A DNA stretch of 64,000 bases from Taeniopygia guttata (GCF_048771995.1 NC_133026.1:147960501-148024500), one strand, 5' to 3'. Counted from the first letter of the stretch, positions 39,540-51,865 are shown. Program-made: numbers and translations. The notes: generated from the sequence alone by a model not told the origin.

Positions 39540-39808
39540 AGAGAGAGTACAAGGGGAGAGGCTTTAGGCTGAAGGAGGGTAGATTTAGACTAGGTATGAT
39601 GGAGAAATTCTTCCATGAGGGTGGTGAGGCCCTGGAATTGGCTGTCAAGAGAAACTGTGGATCCCCTATCCCTGGAAGTGTTCAAGGCCGGGTTGGATAG
39701 GGCTCGGAGCAACCTGGGATGGTGGGAGCTGTCCCTGCCCAGGGCAGGGGTTGCAACAAGATGATTTTTCACGTTTCCCAACCCAAAATATTCTGTGATT
39801 CCACAAAG
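39540..39808 (+). mobile_element. CR1 LINE 3' end
   Basis: Sense CR1: TTTAGGCTGAAGGAGGGTAG, GGGTGGTGAGGCCCTGG, CCTATCCCTGGAAGTGTTC, TTGGATAGGGCTCGGAGC and CCAACCCAAAATATTCTGTG. Confidence 0.95.
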
Positions 39809-40342
39809 GATTTGATCAAATCAATAGGTGGCTGGAGACAGAAACCTGTGCCTGGTCCCAGTGTATTGATTTTCAAGGAGGAATCACTGGGGAAAAAGCT
39901 GTGAAGGTTCATATGAAACAGGCCACTAAATATACTCCAGCACAAAACTGACAACAGCTAGGGCCACATGTGATATGCCTCTGGAATCCTAGTAGGGTTG
40001 ATTTATCTTGGTGTTAGGCCTAATATACTTAAAAGCCCTTTATAAATAACCCAGGACCTTTTGCACTTGCTGTTTTACAGACTTGCTTTGTTTATTTGAC
40101 TGGTTGAGCTGGGCTTGTAATTTTTAATGAAAATAAACTCCTTGTCAAGGACCTTTTCCTTTTGGGACCTTCCAAAGGACACATAGAGCAATTCTGTGCT
40201 TCTTCCCTGCTTCCCAGCAGTCCCATTAGTTTTTATCTCTTTGGCTTATGAAAGGCAAGGCATGAGGAAAAAGGGGCTCATTAACTGAACTCCAGTGGAT
40301 TGTATTTCTTTGGGCCCTCAAAGCAGAATCATAAAAATCTTA

Positions 40343-40500
40343 GAATCACAGAAAGGTTTGGGTTGGAAGGGACCTTAAAGACCATCTAGTTCCCTGCCCT
40401 GGGCAGAGACACCTTCCAGTATTCCAGGTTGCTCCAAGCCACATCCAGCCTGGCCTTGGACACTCCCAGGGATGGGACATCCACAGCTTTTCTGAGCAAG
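40343..40500 (-). mobile_element. CR1 LINE 3' fragment, outer part of a broken copy
   Basis: Antisense-read AGAATCACAGAAAGGTTTGG to ATCCACAGCTTTTCTGAG, well matched to CR1, then abruptly interrupted. Confidence 0.93.
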
Positions 40501-40674
40501 GAGTCTTCTCATTTTGGGTTTGGTTTTTCTGAGGGGTAGACACTCAGCGTGCAAGCAGAGCTCAAGTTCATCCTGAAGGATCAAGAGGAATCTACAGAGG
40601 CGGGTGGGTGAGAGGCCGACAGATGACCTTGGTCATGGTTTGGAAAGGGGGTAGGAGGGTAAATCCCATCTGTT

Positions 40675-40760
40675 CCTTTTCCTAATATCCAGCCTAAACC
40701 TCCCCTGACACAGCTCCAGCCATTCCCTCAGGTCATGTCACTGGTCACCAGAAGGAAGGA
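40675..40760 (-). mobile_element. CR1 LINE fragment, inner part of the broken copy
   Basis: TTCCTAATATCCAGCCTAAA, CCTCCCCTGACACAGCTCC and TCATGTCACTGGTCACC resume the CR1 match after about 175 bases of unrelated sequence that replaces some 60 bases of the element. Confidence 0.8.
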
Positions 40761-43700
40761 ATCAACTGACAGGAGGAATTATATTTGCTACATCTTCATT
40801 TATCACTGCTTTTTCTCTTCAGCCCTCTGAACTTCAGGTATTCTCCATCTGGGATGAGTTGGTTCATTTTTTGCTATAGAGCTGTTTCCCCCCTGTACTT
40901 TGCTTATCTCTGGCACCAGCATTTTTCTTCTAACAGATCCCCGGGATCAGCAGAGGGAGTGCAAGAGCAAGGAAAAGAGAAATGCACACACGGGATACGA
41001 GGGGGTTTGATCTGAGTGCTCCATGAGTCTGGCTCAGGGATGCATGAGCCCTCTGGAGAAGAGACCTTCTGGGCACCTGCTGAGCAAATCCTTCTGCATT
41101 TTCACACAAAAAAAGGGACATCAGATGTTCTCAGTAATATTTCTTCTCCTTATGCATACGAGAAAATCTCCTGATTACATTACAGCAGCAGTACAAAAAA
41201 GGAAATCGAGTAAGTGTGAATTTAGGATCCAGGTTGAAAGATTTTCATCCAGGTAGTTTAGAAATCAACAGCATTCACACACAAACACACAGAAAAAAAG
41301 GAGAAACTTGTGAAAATCACCTAGTCAGCTACTATTTCACCATTTCAGAGAGAACAAAGGGGATGAAGGGCTTTGTGCTAGTCAGCAACGTGACTCGGTG
41401 ACCCTTGGTTTGGCAATGACAAATGTTGTCTTTGTTATCCAAAAAATCCAAGGTCCTCACATCTAGCACGTTTCACAAGGTTGCATTTAAGCGCCACTGA
41501 GGCCAAGGAGATTTGAACACACAGCTGAGAGTGTTCTGCTGAACCACAGCCCCAGCCTGTAAATATTTGTTAACTTAGCCCAAGAGCACAGGGAGCACAA
41601 ATCTTACAGATCCAACGAGTGCTGGTGTAGCAGTCAAGGCACTCGACCCTTTCTCTCATTTAACAAAACCAGAAAAAAAGTAGTACTTCACTATTCAAAT
41701 ATCTGCCCTTCATTAATCTTTCCCCAGTAATTATTAGCCCAATAAGCAAGCACATCATATAGCTACCTATAAGCACAAGGCATTATTGCCCATTCCATTT
41801 GCACTGGAAAAAAAGAAAAAAAAAATCTCCCCGAGCATTTACAGTGTGTAATTAAGATAAAGCCCCCCCAGAAAATCAAAGGCTTTCTCTCACATCTATC
41901 TGCCTCACTGTGTGATGGGACCATTTTTTCAGTGTGAGCTCCCCAAATAATGACACAATAGTAATGAGTACAAATGACTTAAAGCAGAAAAAAACCTGAG
42001 CCAACACTCATGAGGTATCTCGGGGGTTTCAGCTCTCAGGTGCTGGCATCATGAAGATCTAGACCCACCTGTCAGTTGAAAGGGTGCTTAGATATATTGC
42101 TGAATTTGGGGTGCACCCAGCCTATGCTGTCTGATCCCAGGCTGGGGAAGTCTATTTCTGTACATTCCTGCTGAGAAATGCCCAGAAGGAGATAACCCCT
42201 AACTCCCTGTTCTCTGCACTCCAGAGGAGCTGGGAGCATTGAATGTCCAATGTGAGGTGTGTGGCTTTAGTAAAAGGAAAGTGTTCTCAAGATGCTGTGG
42301 TTCTCCTCTTGGAGAGCCTCTGGAAGAGCACTTTCCCTGTGCACCCTCCTAGAACCACTGCTCTGGAGACTGTTGGGCTTCTTAAAATCCAGGATCCAGA
42401 AGCAATTTCTTGGGCTGGCCCTGAGAGAGTCCATTCAAGAAGGGTTGAGTCCAGCTGCTCCAAGCAGTGAAGTTATTTAATGAAAATCTCCTGTAATGAT
42501 TGTGGCAGAAACGTCCCTTGCTGTGCACAGGATCTGCCCACCAGCCCTAGGCAATCTGCTCCCCTCCAGGCTGCAGAAAATCTTTCTGCAGAGCAGAGCC
42601 CAGGGAGCAGCAGTCCTATGCCCACAGAAGCTTTTCACCCTCGTGCATGGCACCATCTGGAACAATCCTGGGGCTGTTTTTCTGACACCAGCTGGTTTTC
42701 CAGCACCAGTTTGCTGTGAGTGGCTGCAATTCTCCCAGAGCCTGGAGCAGCAGGGGAGACACACTGAAGAAAATTCATTGCAAACCTGCTGTGGTGCTAC
42801 AGCAGAAAGATGAGAGCTCTGGAGTGTCAGGGGCTGGAAAAGGCCTTGGCCATCCTGATGGGAGCCTGTGGAGTTTCATGGTTTCATTTTCAGATGTGTC
42901 TTCCTTCTCTGATGTCCCAGAGCTGTGGTGCTGGAGGTTTGGTTAACCACACTGGTGGCATCCACCTGAGCCAGGAAGGCAGGAGATGTGGAGGAGCCTT
43001 GTGACATTCCAGTGTCCAGGTGATCAGCCATGGCCCATCCCTGACACCCTCAAGCCACGTGAGTTGTTATTCCCATTCTGAGGGCCAGACCTGTTTTACC
43101 ACTCCCACATTTCCTGACAGCACAGGGTGGTGGAGGCTGTCAACAATGAGGTTTGATGTGTTTGATTGGCCTGCAGTTAATTATATAATATTTCTTTATA
43201 AAGAACCTCATGAAAGAGAGCTGCCAGCATGGCTGATGCACTTGTCATTCACATGGCCTGCCTGGGGCATGTCCAGGTTAGACTTGTTCAAGTGTTTTAG
43301 GCTTGGCTCAGGAACAGTCCACTCCAGCTGGAATCACAAAGACCTGCTCCCAGGTGTTCTCTTTTGTTCTATTTAGCCTGTTTTATTCTATTTAGCCTTT
43401 TATTTTCCCCCGCTGTTTTCTCCAGGGAGCTTAGTGGGGAGGAAAGAAGGAGAAGTGAATTTGCATTGAATTATGTGAATTACATCCCTCCTGCCTCCTT
43501 CCCTTCTCTAAGACCACCGAGTTTGCCTTAGGACCCTTCCCTGGTTGTCCCATGTGAGGAAGCCCAGGGTGGGATGGTGCTGTAGGGTTCCTCAAGAGGT
43601 CACTGATGCCCCACACGTGGCTGGGCTGGGCTGAGAGCAGCTCTCTCACCCCAGCCCCATGTGCCAGCCAACCCCACTGTTCCTCTGCCCACCACAGACA

Positions 43701-44689
43701 AGTGAAGCTGTGCTCCAGAAATGAGCCAGGCTGCTCCAAAAGAGGAGAATGGATGTACCAGCAGATCAGTGGCTGTTTGAGGCTGCACCTCAAGCCTCCA
43801 GCCTTCTCTGTCTCTGTATCCATCTCATCTCCTGCCTCATCCTCCAACCCACAGCGGTGTTTTCCTCTCCAGACTGGTGGCAGGGTCTGAGATGCCTCCA
43901 GAAGGAAATAGGTGCTCCCAAATGTGACTGAGCATCATCATGAGGCCACATCCTACAGCTCCTCCTTCCCAATCCAGCATGTATCCCACCCTGACTTAAC
44001 CCCAAACCTGAGGCTTCCACCTTCCTACATCCTCTCTCACTTTTTATTACAGACAAGTCTGGTGTGATGGAAAACACACCATAAACCAAAGCACAACTGT
44101 ACAAGGCTGTGCAGAGACTCCACAGTGAGGTGCCCCCTTTCTTTTCAGGGGTCAGGGCTGAGAAATGGTCATGAGCCCATTTTTTCCTCAGGAGGGGATG
44201 AATCCACAGCTTGTGCACCCTGCACAGCATCAGGGCTGGGCTCAGAGCAGTTTGTGTAGGTCTGCAGAGAGGACATTGTTCTCTATCACCCCTGAGGCTG
44301 ATGGTCCCCAAAAACATGACAGGCCAGTGATGGTTTATGGTGTCCCCAAAGTGACAGTAACAGAGAGGGGTTGCAAGACCCCAGGGAAGGCTTTGCAAAC
44401 CCAGCAGGGATGCTCTTGGCACAGCAAAGTGCTTTAACACCACAGCCCAGCTTTTCCCCCCTTGTTTTCCTAAAGAAGCAAGATTATGTAAGTAATCCAG
44501 GCAGTTTCTACCCAAATGATGCTGAATAGAAGAGCCCTCAAGGAGATTTTATTCCCTCCAGATTTGTAGGGGAAAAGCAGCCCCTGCCCTTGGGATTGTG
44601 GCACTGAGGGGCCCCTCCCTGTGCTTGGAAGGATGGAGGACAGAGAATCGCTGCTGCAAAAATGGGCTGAGCTGCACCTCTCCACCCTG
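40761..44689. other. Intergenic; AT-rich unique block at 41.4-42.0 kb
   Basis: No exon recognised. The part 41400-42000 is AT-rich, low in CpG and carries two tRNA-like words (separate finding). A 241-codon minus-strand frame at 43790-44515 matches no family. A short tandem of TTCTATTTAGCC lies at about 43363-43400. Confidence 0.5.
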
Positions 44690-45275
44690 AAGGATGTGCC
44701 TGAGGGACACAGTGCCATCCAGAGGGACCTGGGCAAGCTCTGGAAGTGGGCCATGGGAATCTCATGAGGTTCAACAAAGCCAAGTGCTGTGGCTGCACCT
44801 GGGCCAGGGCAATGCCTGTTATCAATCCAGGTACAAGACAGACCTCTCTAAGTGGGTCTAGAGGAGGGCTGTGAAAAAGATCAGAGGGCTGGAGCACCTC
44901 TGCTCTGGTGACAGCCTAGGACAGTTGGGGTTGTTCAGCCTGGAGATGAGAAAACTCCAGGAAGACCTTTTCAGTACCCAAAAGGGTCATATAAGAAAGA
45001 TGAGAACAGATTTTTTAGCAGGGTCTGTAGTGATGGTTCAAGGGGCAGTGGCCTTAAACTGAAAGATGGCCAATTCAGTTTTGATATTAGAAAAAGTTTT
45101 TTACAGTGAGGGTACTGTAACCAGCACAGGTTGCCCAGAGAGCTGGTGGATGTTCCACTCTTGGAAGCATTCAAGACCAGGTCAGATGGGGCTCTGATCA
45201 ACCTGGTTTAGTGGGGTCTGGACTAGAGGACCTTTTAAGGTCCCTTCCAGCCCAAACCCTTTTATGATCAATGAT
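44690..45275 (+). mobile_element. CR1 LINE 3' region, longest copy in the window
   Basis: Sense CR1 of about 590 bases: GAGGGACACAGTGCCATCC, AGGTTCAACAAAGCCAAGTG, GAGGAGGGCTGTGAAAAAG, GTTCAGCCTGGAGATGAG and AAGGTCCCTTCCAGCCC. It includes the end of the ORF2 region and the 3' UTR; frames are broken. Confidence 0.94.
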
Positions 45276-47224
45276 CCATGGAAGCCCCTCTACCCCCTGC
45301 CTCTACCAAGCCTCCATGCAGACACCCTCATCCATGGCCCACTGGATTTTAAAACCCCTCCCTGTCTCCTGTGCCAGGCTGGATCAAGGCTTGTGGAGGG
45401 GTGGACGCTGGGCATCACCTCTCTTGGCTGTTCACAGCAGAACACTGACTTCCATAAATCCTATTTGCAACTGCAACAGCCTGTTTTTCAGGAGGGGACA
45501 GTGACACTGGAGTAAACCATGAGACCAGGTGGTTTTTCACCCAAGCTGTCTCTCAAACCAAGTGGTGTTCCAGGCTTGTAATCTGGCCCTGAAATCTGTC
45601 CTGGACAACGTGGTTGAACCTCTCCATGGTTTCATGGTGTCTTCTCATGGAGGCCTCATGGAGACCTCATGGAGACCTCATGGAGACCCCATGGCATCTC
45701 CTGTCACCTTCAGCAGGACAGGGAGGCCTGGACAACCTCTGCTTCCCAACAGGAGGACACAAAGGAAATGCTCCATTTGTCAGGGCTCATTCCCCATCCG
45801 GGGGTGATGGCTTACAGCAATCAGTAGATGATGGGACCAGGCAAGCCCGGCCATGTGCGCCGGAGAGGGAGAATTGAAAGGGTGGGATGCCGGGATTCAT
45901 CCCGCTGGGCTGTCATCTCCCCCTGGATTTATCACCCAGCGCTAACGAGAGGCAGCCGGCGCTGTGTGATGTGGACAAGGCCCGGCTCCGCGCTCGCAGG
46001 CATGGAGGGCAGGGTTTGCCACGTCCTGGCAAAGAGCTCTTGGATCCTCCAGCTCAGCTCGTGTCCTCAGGAGCTCTCGGGCTGAGCCGGGGGTGGTGGG
46101 GAAATGTGAAGGGCAGCAACAGCAAGACAGGCTGTGCTGGGGCAAGCACAGCCCTGAGCCAAGCTTTTATTCTGGCAGCCGGCTGCAGGCATTCACAGGG
46201 GATTATCTTTTCTTTCTTCTCTCTTTTTTTTTTCTTTTTTTTCCTCCTGAAGTGTCTTGTATGGGCCCTGGAGGGAATAAGATTATTTAAACCTGACGTG
46301 TCCCCTCTGGTCCTTCTAACGTTGCCAACCCCGCAAGGCTGCGGATGCTTTTCCACCTTCGCTCACTGTTCCATCTGCCAGGAACTGCAGATCCCACCTT
46401 CCACTGAGCCAACCCCCAGGTCCTCCTTGGATGGAGGAAGAGGAAGCTGCCCACACCTCCCCGAGAATCCCCCCATTGTCTTTCTCACTCCTGGGAAGCC
46501 CCAGCGACACAGCCAGGGCTGAGACTGAGCCCCAGCAGGGAGGGGAGGGATCTTGGGCAGGATGCAAGGAGCGGGAAGGACCCGCAGTGCGGCCTTGGTT
46601 TGGCAGCCCCGTTCAGACAATAAAAGGTCAGGCTGCAGAGAAGCTTGTTTTGTTGAATTTTTTTTTTTTTTTTTAATTTCCCTGGCTTTTGTTCAAGGCT
46701 GTGTCCTTAAGGACGGGGATTCTCTACGCCGGTGGCAGGCTGAGAGCACGGGTGGGCGGCTGGGGCTTTGTCTGGCGGGGTTTTTAGTGTGCAAATGATT
46801 TTGCTGGAGCAGCAGCTGCGAGAGGAGGAGGCTGAGTTGGGTGTGAGCTCCGGGAGAGGAGGTGAAACTCTGCACCAGGATTTGGTTTGGTTCAATATCT
46901 GAAGTATCTTCTTTTTCACACTGAAGTTTTAGAGGTTTTCAGGGGACCCAGAAGATCAGGAATTGAAGCACATGTTGTGGAGGAAGATGCATATGTGGAA
47001 TAAAAAGAGGGCAAACAGCCCCAGACAGAGCCTGAGATGAGGCAGCAGGAGGGTCTGTATGGAAATGGTCATGCAGGGTTTGAGAGCGTGCTTCAGGGGT
47101 CTCAGCAGATCAGCTGCTTCACCTTTTGATTTTGGGTAGGATTTGATGTTTGTGGGATGCTGCTGCTGCTTCCTAATGCTTTCGGGGCAGGACTCCTAAA
47201 GCTGTGCATCCTAAAGCTCTGAAC
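45276..47224. other. Intergenic; minisatellite and a CpG-richer patch
   Basis: Contains the 11-bp minisatellite, a CpG-richer patch at about 45840-45990, T-rich tracts at about 46200-46250 and T17 at 46658-46674. No exon recognised. Confidence 0.5.
45645..45688 (+). repeat. 11-bp minisatellite, 4 copies
   Basis: Four tandem units of TCATGGAGACC. The first copy differs by one base; the other three are identical. Confidence 0.93.
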
Positions 47225-47368
47225 CACCGTCCCTGGAAGTGTTCAAAAGACACTGAGATGTGACCCTTGGGGACATGGTTTAGTGGTGAACAGTGATCTT
47301 GGGTTAATGGTTGGACTCAGTGATCTTAGAGGGTTTTTTTCAACCTGAATAATTCTGTGATTCTAAAA
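47225..47368 (+). mobile_element. CR1 LINE 3' end
   Basis: Sense CR1: CCGTCCCTGGAAGTGTTC, TTGGGGACATGGTTTAGTGG and GGTTGGACTCAGTGATCTTAG, ending at CAACCTGAATAATTCTGTG. Confidence 0.93.
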
Positions 47369-47839
47369 TCACACCCAGCTTGATCCCTGCTGTCCCACAG
47401 CCCGAGGGTCAAAGACCACAGCACTCTGCTGTCACACACAAAGAGGTTTGCAGGGTCACTGGGGCTGTGCCTCTCCTCCAGCTCAGGGAAGTGAGCTTGG
47501 GCCTCACCTGGTGTATCCTGCCAGGCTCCCCACAACCATCTCCTCTCCTTGGCCACTGTGCAAAGAGACACAATGAACCCTCATGAGTTTAGAGCCATAA
47601 TATCTGTCTTCTATCTGAGTTTCATACAAACTTCAGGACTAAGTAAGGAAACCAGTTTTTGGATGTAGAACACCTGCCTCAGGCTCAACCCAAGCAAGCC
47701 TGGAGCTCAGATCCTTGGAAGATGCAAAGGCCTTGATGCATGGGCCAGCATCTTCTCCTGGTCTCTGGTACCAGTGCTAACGTGGTGCTGAGCCTGCTGA
47801 GCAGCAAAACTGCCTTTGTGGGCCAGACATGTCTAAGGG

Positions 47840-48290
47840 TGATGTCAGGCTAGTAATAACAACAGGCTGATTGTTAATAAAAACAGTCTGATCTAGAATC
47901 TGATTCATCAAAGCATAAATTACAGAAATATAAAAAATGCCAGTCAACGTGGTTTTCTGGAACAGGGGTCTTGTTGTACCAGCTTGATGCCATTATTTTA
48001 GATCATAAGGTTGGCCCATAAACATAACTGTGTATTCAACATGCTTGTAAAATGTTAGATTTGTACAGTGTGGTGTTCCAGTGGGGGGAAAAGCACTGCA
48101 CATCAGTAGAGCACATGTTAAATGAGCTAAGAGTTGGCTGTCTGACAGATCTCAAAAAGTGGTGATCAGTGGGCAATCATGAGGGCCTGGGATCTGTTTC
48201 TTCAGTGGAAAATCCTTGGCCCAAAGCTGTGCAGCCTTTTTCTCCAGTGAGCTGGAAATAAATGTGGAATTGCCCCTGAAGAAGCTGCGA
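47840..48290 (+). mobile_element. Old CR1 ORF2-derived fragment
   Basis: Diverged reverse-transcriptase region in sense: CAGTCAACGTGGTTTTCTGG, TTGTTGTACCAGCTTGATGCC, AAATGAGCTAAGAGTTGGC and GTCTGACAGATCTCAAAAAG. Coding potential is lost. Confidence 0.72.
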
Positions 48291-48363
48291 AGGGAGAAAA
48301 ATGGGGTATAAAATAAACAAACACCCACACGGACTGGTTAATCCCTCTTAGTATGAAAACATT

Positions 48364-48790
48364 TCAGAATCATAGAATCATTAAGGTTGGAAAGGACTTC
48401 TAAGTGCATCAAGTCCAGCCATTAACCCAGAACCACCATATTCACCACTAAACTGTGTTCCCAAGTGCCACATCTACATAATACCTTTTAAATACCTCCA
48501 GGGATGGGGACCCCTCAGCTTCCCTGGCTGGCCTGTTCCAGTGCTTTATCTCCCTTTCTGAAAGGAAATTTCTCCTGATATCCAATCAAAACCTCCCCAG
48601 GTACAACTTGAGGCCATTTCCTCTTGTCATTTGTAAATTGGGAGAAGAGACCAGCCTGCACCTGGCTCCAACCTCCTCCTTTCCTCCAGGCTTCAGCTCC
48701 CTCAGCCACCTCAGCAGAGTTGTTCTCCAGACCCTCCCTCAGCTCCACCACCCTTTTCTGGACAGGACATGCTTTGGCACCTGCACTTCC
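48364..48790 (-). mobile_element. CR1 LINE 3' fragment
   Basis: Antisense-read of about 425 bases: AGAATCATAGAATCATTAAG, CCACTAAACTGTGTTCCC, CTGATATCCAATCAAAACC, TTGAGGCCATTTCCTC and GGGAGAAGAGACCAGCC. Confidence 0.95.
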
Positions 48791-49074
48791 ACGCAGACTT
48801 CAGTCCATCCAGCTGGAAAGGACCCCAGTGGTGGATTCAGGGATCAAAACGTGAGAGGCCTCAGCTCAACTTCTTCAGAACATGATGGATCACGTAGCAA
48901 CAGCTGATGGAGACAGAGACATTTCATGGCAGGGCTTTGAGTGTGGTAAATCTGCATCTCATGATAGAAACACTCTCAAGAGAAAACAGAGGACAGGTTG
49001 AGTTATGTGTGCATGTAAGGAAGTGATTTAACTGCTTTAGATGAGTCTAGAATCCACATCTGAGGAGTTGTGGA

Positions 49075-49243
49075 TGTTGGAGTCCTCTGACAAACTGTGG
49101 ATGCCCCATGCCTGGAAGTGTTCAAGGCCAGGTTGGACTAGCTTGGAGCAACCTGGGATAGTGGAAGGTGTCCCTGCCCATGGCAGGGAGTTGGAATTGG
49201 GTGATCTTTGAGACCCCTTCCAACTCAAATCATTCTGTGAACC
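49075..49243 (+). mobile_element. CR1 LINE 3' end
   Basis: Sense CR1: AAACTGTGGATGCCCCATGC, CTGGAAGTGTTCAAGGCC, TTGGAGCAACCTGGGATAG and CCTTCCAACTCAAATCATTC. Confidence 0.95.
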
Positions 49244-51701
49244 TTTGGAACTAAGTACCATCACACTTTAGAGAGGATACAGAGCTGTCTGTGGGGGGAG
49301 CAGCGAGTCTGGACATAATTCCCTCGGCAGCCATGGACATTTTAACCATAACAGATGGAGCTGGAGGAGACAGGTGCAGTGTCAGGGGAAGGTACATACC
49401 CCAAGGGGACTATCTCTCTGAAATCTCCTTCAGTAACCCAGTTTTACACCCTGTGAGCTATAAGATACCCTTTTCTTCTCTGGGCTCTTCATAGGACTAC
49501 AGAATGATTCAGGCTGGAAGGAGGTCTCCTGCTCAAAGCAGGGCAGTTATGGGGGTCAGCCCAGTTCCTTACAGCTTTACCGTGAAATATTCCCAGAATG
49601 GAGACTGGAGAGAACAAATTGAGGAGCTGCAAACAGGACTAGACTTCTCTTCCCATGTGTGTCACTTGGCTGCAGCTGGGGCAGTCACAGTCGTGCCTCT
49701 CTCTGCGTTGTCTCACTCCACCTGGCAGATTTGCAAAGCAGACAGAGCCACAAGATGGCATTTGGCAGCTCCAGGTGAGTTTTCACCATAAGCCCTTTAT
49801 CACAGCCCTTGTTTTGAGTACTGAGCACCCATCCATGAGACCCGAATGCCCCAAACTGGGCCCCCCAAAACCAGCCTGGCCGTCCTTGCCTGTCACCCAC
49901 GGCTGCCTGCGCGCTGCAAAACAAGGCGGCGTTGTTTGCTTTAAAGATCAAAGCCCATTTCAATGCATCGCTTCTCCCTGTCTCCACCTGATATCCAGAC
50001 AAGATGCCCTGGCTCAGGTGAGTCAGCCCCCGGCTGAAGTCAGCCGCAGTTATCTCTGCGAGGCGGGGGCAGCTCTGGCGTCTCCCGCCGGGTGTCTCTG
50101 ATCCCCTCCGCCCCCGGCCCTGGACCGAGTCCCGGCTTGGCCGTGGCACGTCCCCGGAGGCTGCCCGGGTGCTGTGGGAGAGCAGCGCTGCCTCCCCTGC
50201 TCTGCCAGCCCCAGGGGAGATGTTGCAACAGGAGCCAGCACCTGCAGCCAGGGAAGGGCATTTTTCATTTTTTCACCGCCACTGCTTCTGCACGGAACTC
50301 CCCGGCTGCGTGCGGCACATTCGGCTCTCCAGTGGGATGCGGGAGAGGCTGGCAGCTGAGATTTTTCTTTCTTTCTTTTTTTTTTTTTTTTTTTTTTTTA
50401 AACGACGAGCTGACAAAGGTCCAGGTGGCTGTTTGGCAGTCACGCTTTTCTCCTCGGTTGCTGACGCCGACAGCGAGTGACTCAGCCCTTCACAAGCTCC
50501 CTGCAAGCCTCTTCCCCTGCCACTCAAATGTTCTTTTCTCTCGTAGTTAAATTCTGCCCCGAGGTCCTGCCCAGCGCTGCTCCTTGCTGTGGTCATGGCG
50601 TGGAGGAGGGATTTGCAGGATTCCCTTTCTGAGCCATTGGGGTTGTTGTGTAAGCCTGGGCAAAGAGTTTCTCCTTCCCCTCCTTGTTCTGTTTCCCACG
50701 GAAAGCTCCCGGGCAAAACCCACCCCTGGTGATCCACATTCCTGTACTTTGCCAAGCAGTGCCTAGTTCTCCACTTGACTTTTCAGCTATATTTGTTGCA
50801 AACATATTAATTTTCTTTCCAACCCAAGAGTTGCCCTACATTTTCATCCCTACCAGCATGGGAGTTTCCAGATAGTGCAGTGCAAGCAGGGCAGCACCTC
50901 CCACCTTCCAGTGCCTGCCCAGACCCACGGGGCTTGCCAGGTCCTGGGGGGGTGAGACCTTTGTCCCCTCATGGCTGATGGTTCAAGACTCCCTGGGCAC
51001 AGAGGGAAGTGGGGACACCCTTTCAGGCAGCAGGATGGCCCCAGGTGGAGGTGTTGAGAAAGGGCTGATCCCAAGCAGGCAGATGGGATCTGTGATGAGA
51101 GCTGTGCTGTGCCCAGGAAGGGCCAGTGTTGGCCATAGCAGCCAGCAGCGCTCCAAAATAATAAAAGGAAGGTTTCATCATGGTTTAGAATGTACCAAGA
51201 CAGCCCTCAGAGAACATTTTTTAATACAGTCTTATGAGGCTTGTCTGGACTTTACTGAAGACCCTGCAACCTTTGCCTCCTTGCTCTGTGGAGACCTGGT
51301 GTGCTGAGGTGGGGTAGGAACATGGACAGAGCTGTGAGCCATGGCTCATCTCCCAAGGCTTTGGGGTCTCCAGCATGGATGTGTCTGTGTGAACTGAGAG
51401 TTCTGGAGGTCCCTCTGTGCTGGTGGAGCTCCCAAAGGAGTGTCCATGACAGTCTGGGATGAGTCCCTCCTCAATCTATGGTGCCATCCCTTGATCTCTG
51501 ACGACTGGAAAGGGAGTCAGGGATGAAGCTAAGCTGTGGATGTCCACCTTGGAGTGCGGGGTGGGGAGGGAGTTCCACTGATTTTGTTGTTAGAAGGACT
51601 GAAAGCACTGCAATATGTGGCTGTGTACCTAGCAGGTACCAACATTCTCTGCTGAGAACAGTTTAAGGCACTGTGGACCATGGCACCAGTTGGGAAGAGA
51701 T
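49244..51701. other. Intergenic; candidate regulatory cluster and T24 tract
   Basis: Contains a CpG-richer patch at 49900-50350 with several factor words (listed separately) and T24 at 50376-50399. No exon recognised. Confidence 0.5.
49945..50486. promoter_or_regulatory. Cluster of TCF/LEF, NF-E2/MAF and GATA words
   Basis: AGATCAAAG (49945-49953, TCF/LEF), TGAGTCAGC (50019-50027, NF-E2/MAF type), minus-strand AGATAA (50050-50055, GATA) and TGACTCAGC (50478-50486) lie in locally CpG-rich, repeat-free DNA 7 kb past the PTP4A3 stop. An enhancer is a hypothesis. Confidence 0.35.
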
Positions 51702-51865
51702 CAGAGAATTATAGAAATGTTTGAGTTGGAAGGGATCTTGGAGATCATCCAGTTCTCCACTATGGGCAGGGACACCTTCCACCAGACCAGGTTGCTCCAA
51801 GCCCCATCCAACCTGGCCCTGAGCACTTCCAGGGATGGGGCAGCCAAAGCATCTCTGGGCCGATC
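51702..51865 (-). mobile_element. CR1 LINE 3' fragment
   Basis: Antisense-read: GAATTATAGAAATGTTTGAG, GGGACACCTTCCACCAGACC, GAGCACTTCCAGGGATGGGG and CATCTCTGGGC. Confidence 0.94.

Noticed and set aside
43790..44515. 241-codon open frame on the minus strand, the longest in the window
   Set aside because: No start context, no family resemblance, no splice signals, and a random-looking residue mix rich in Cys, Trp and His. Length alone is expected by chance in GC-rich DNA.
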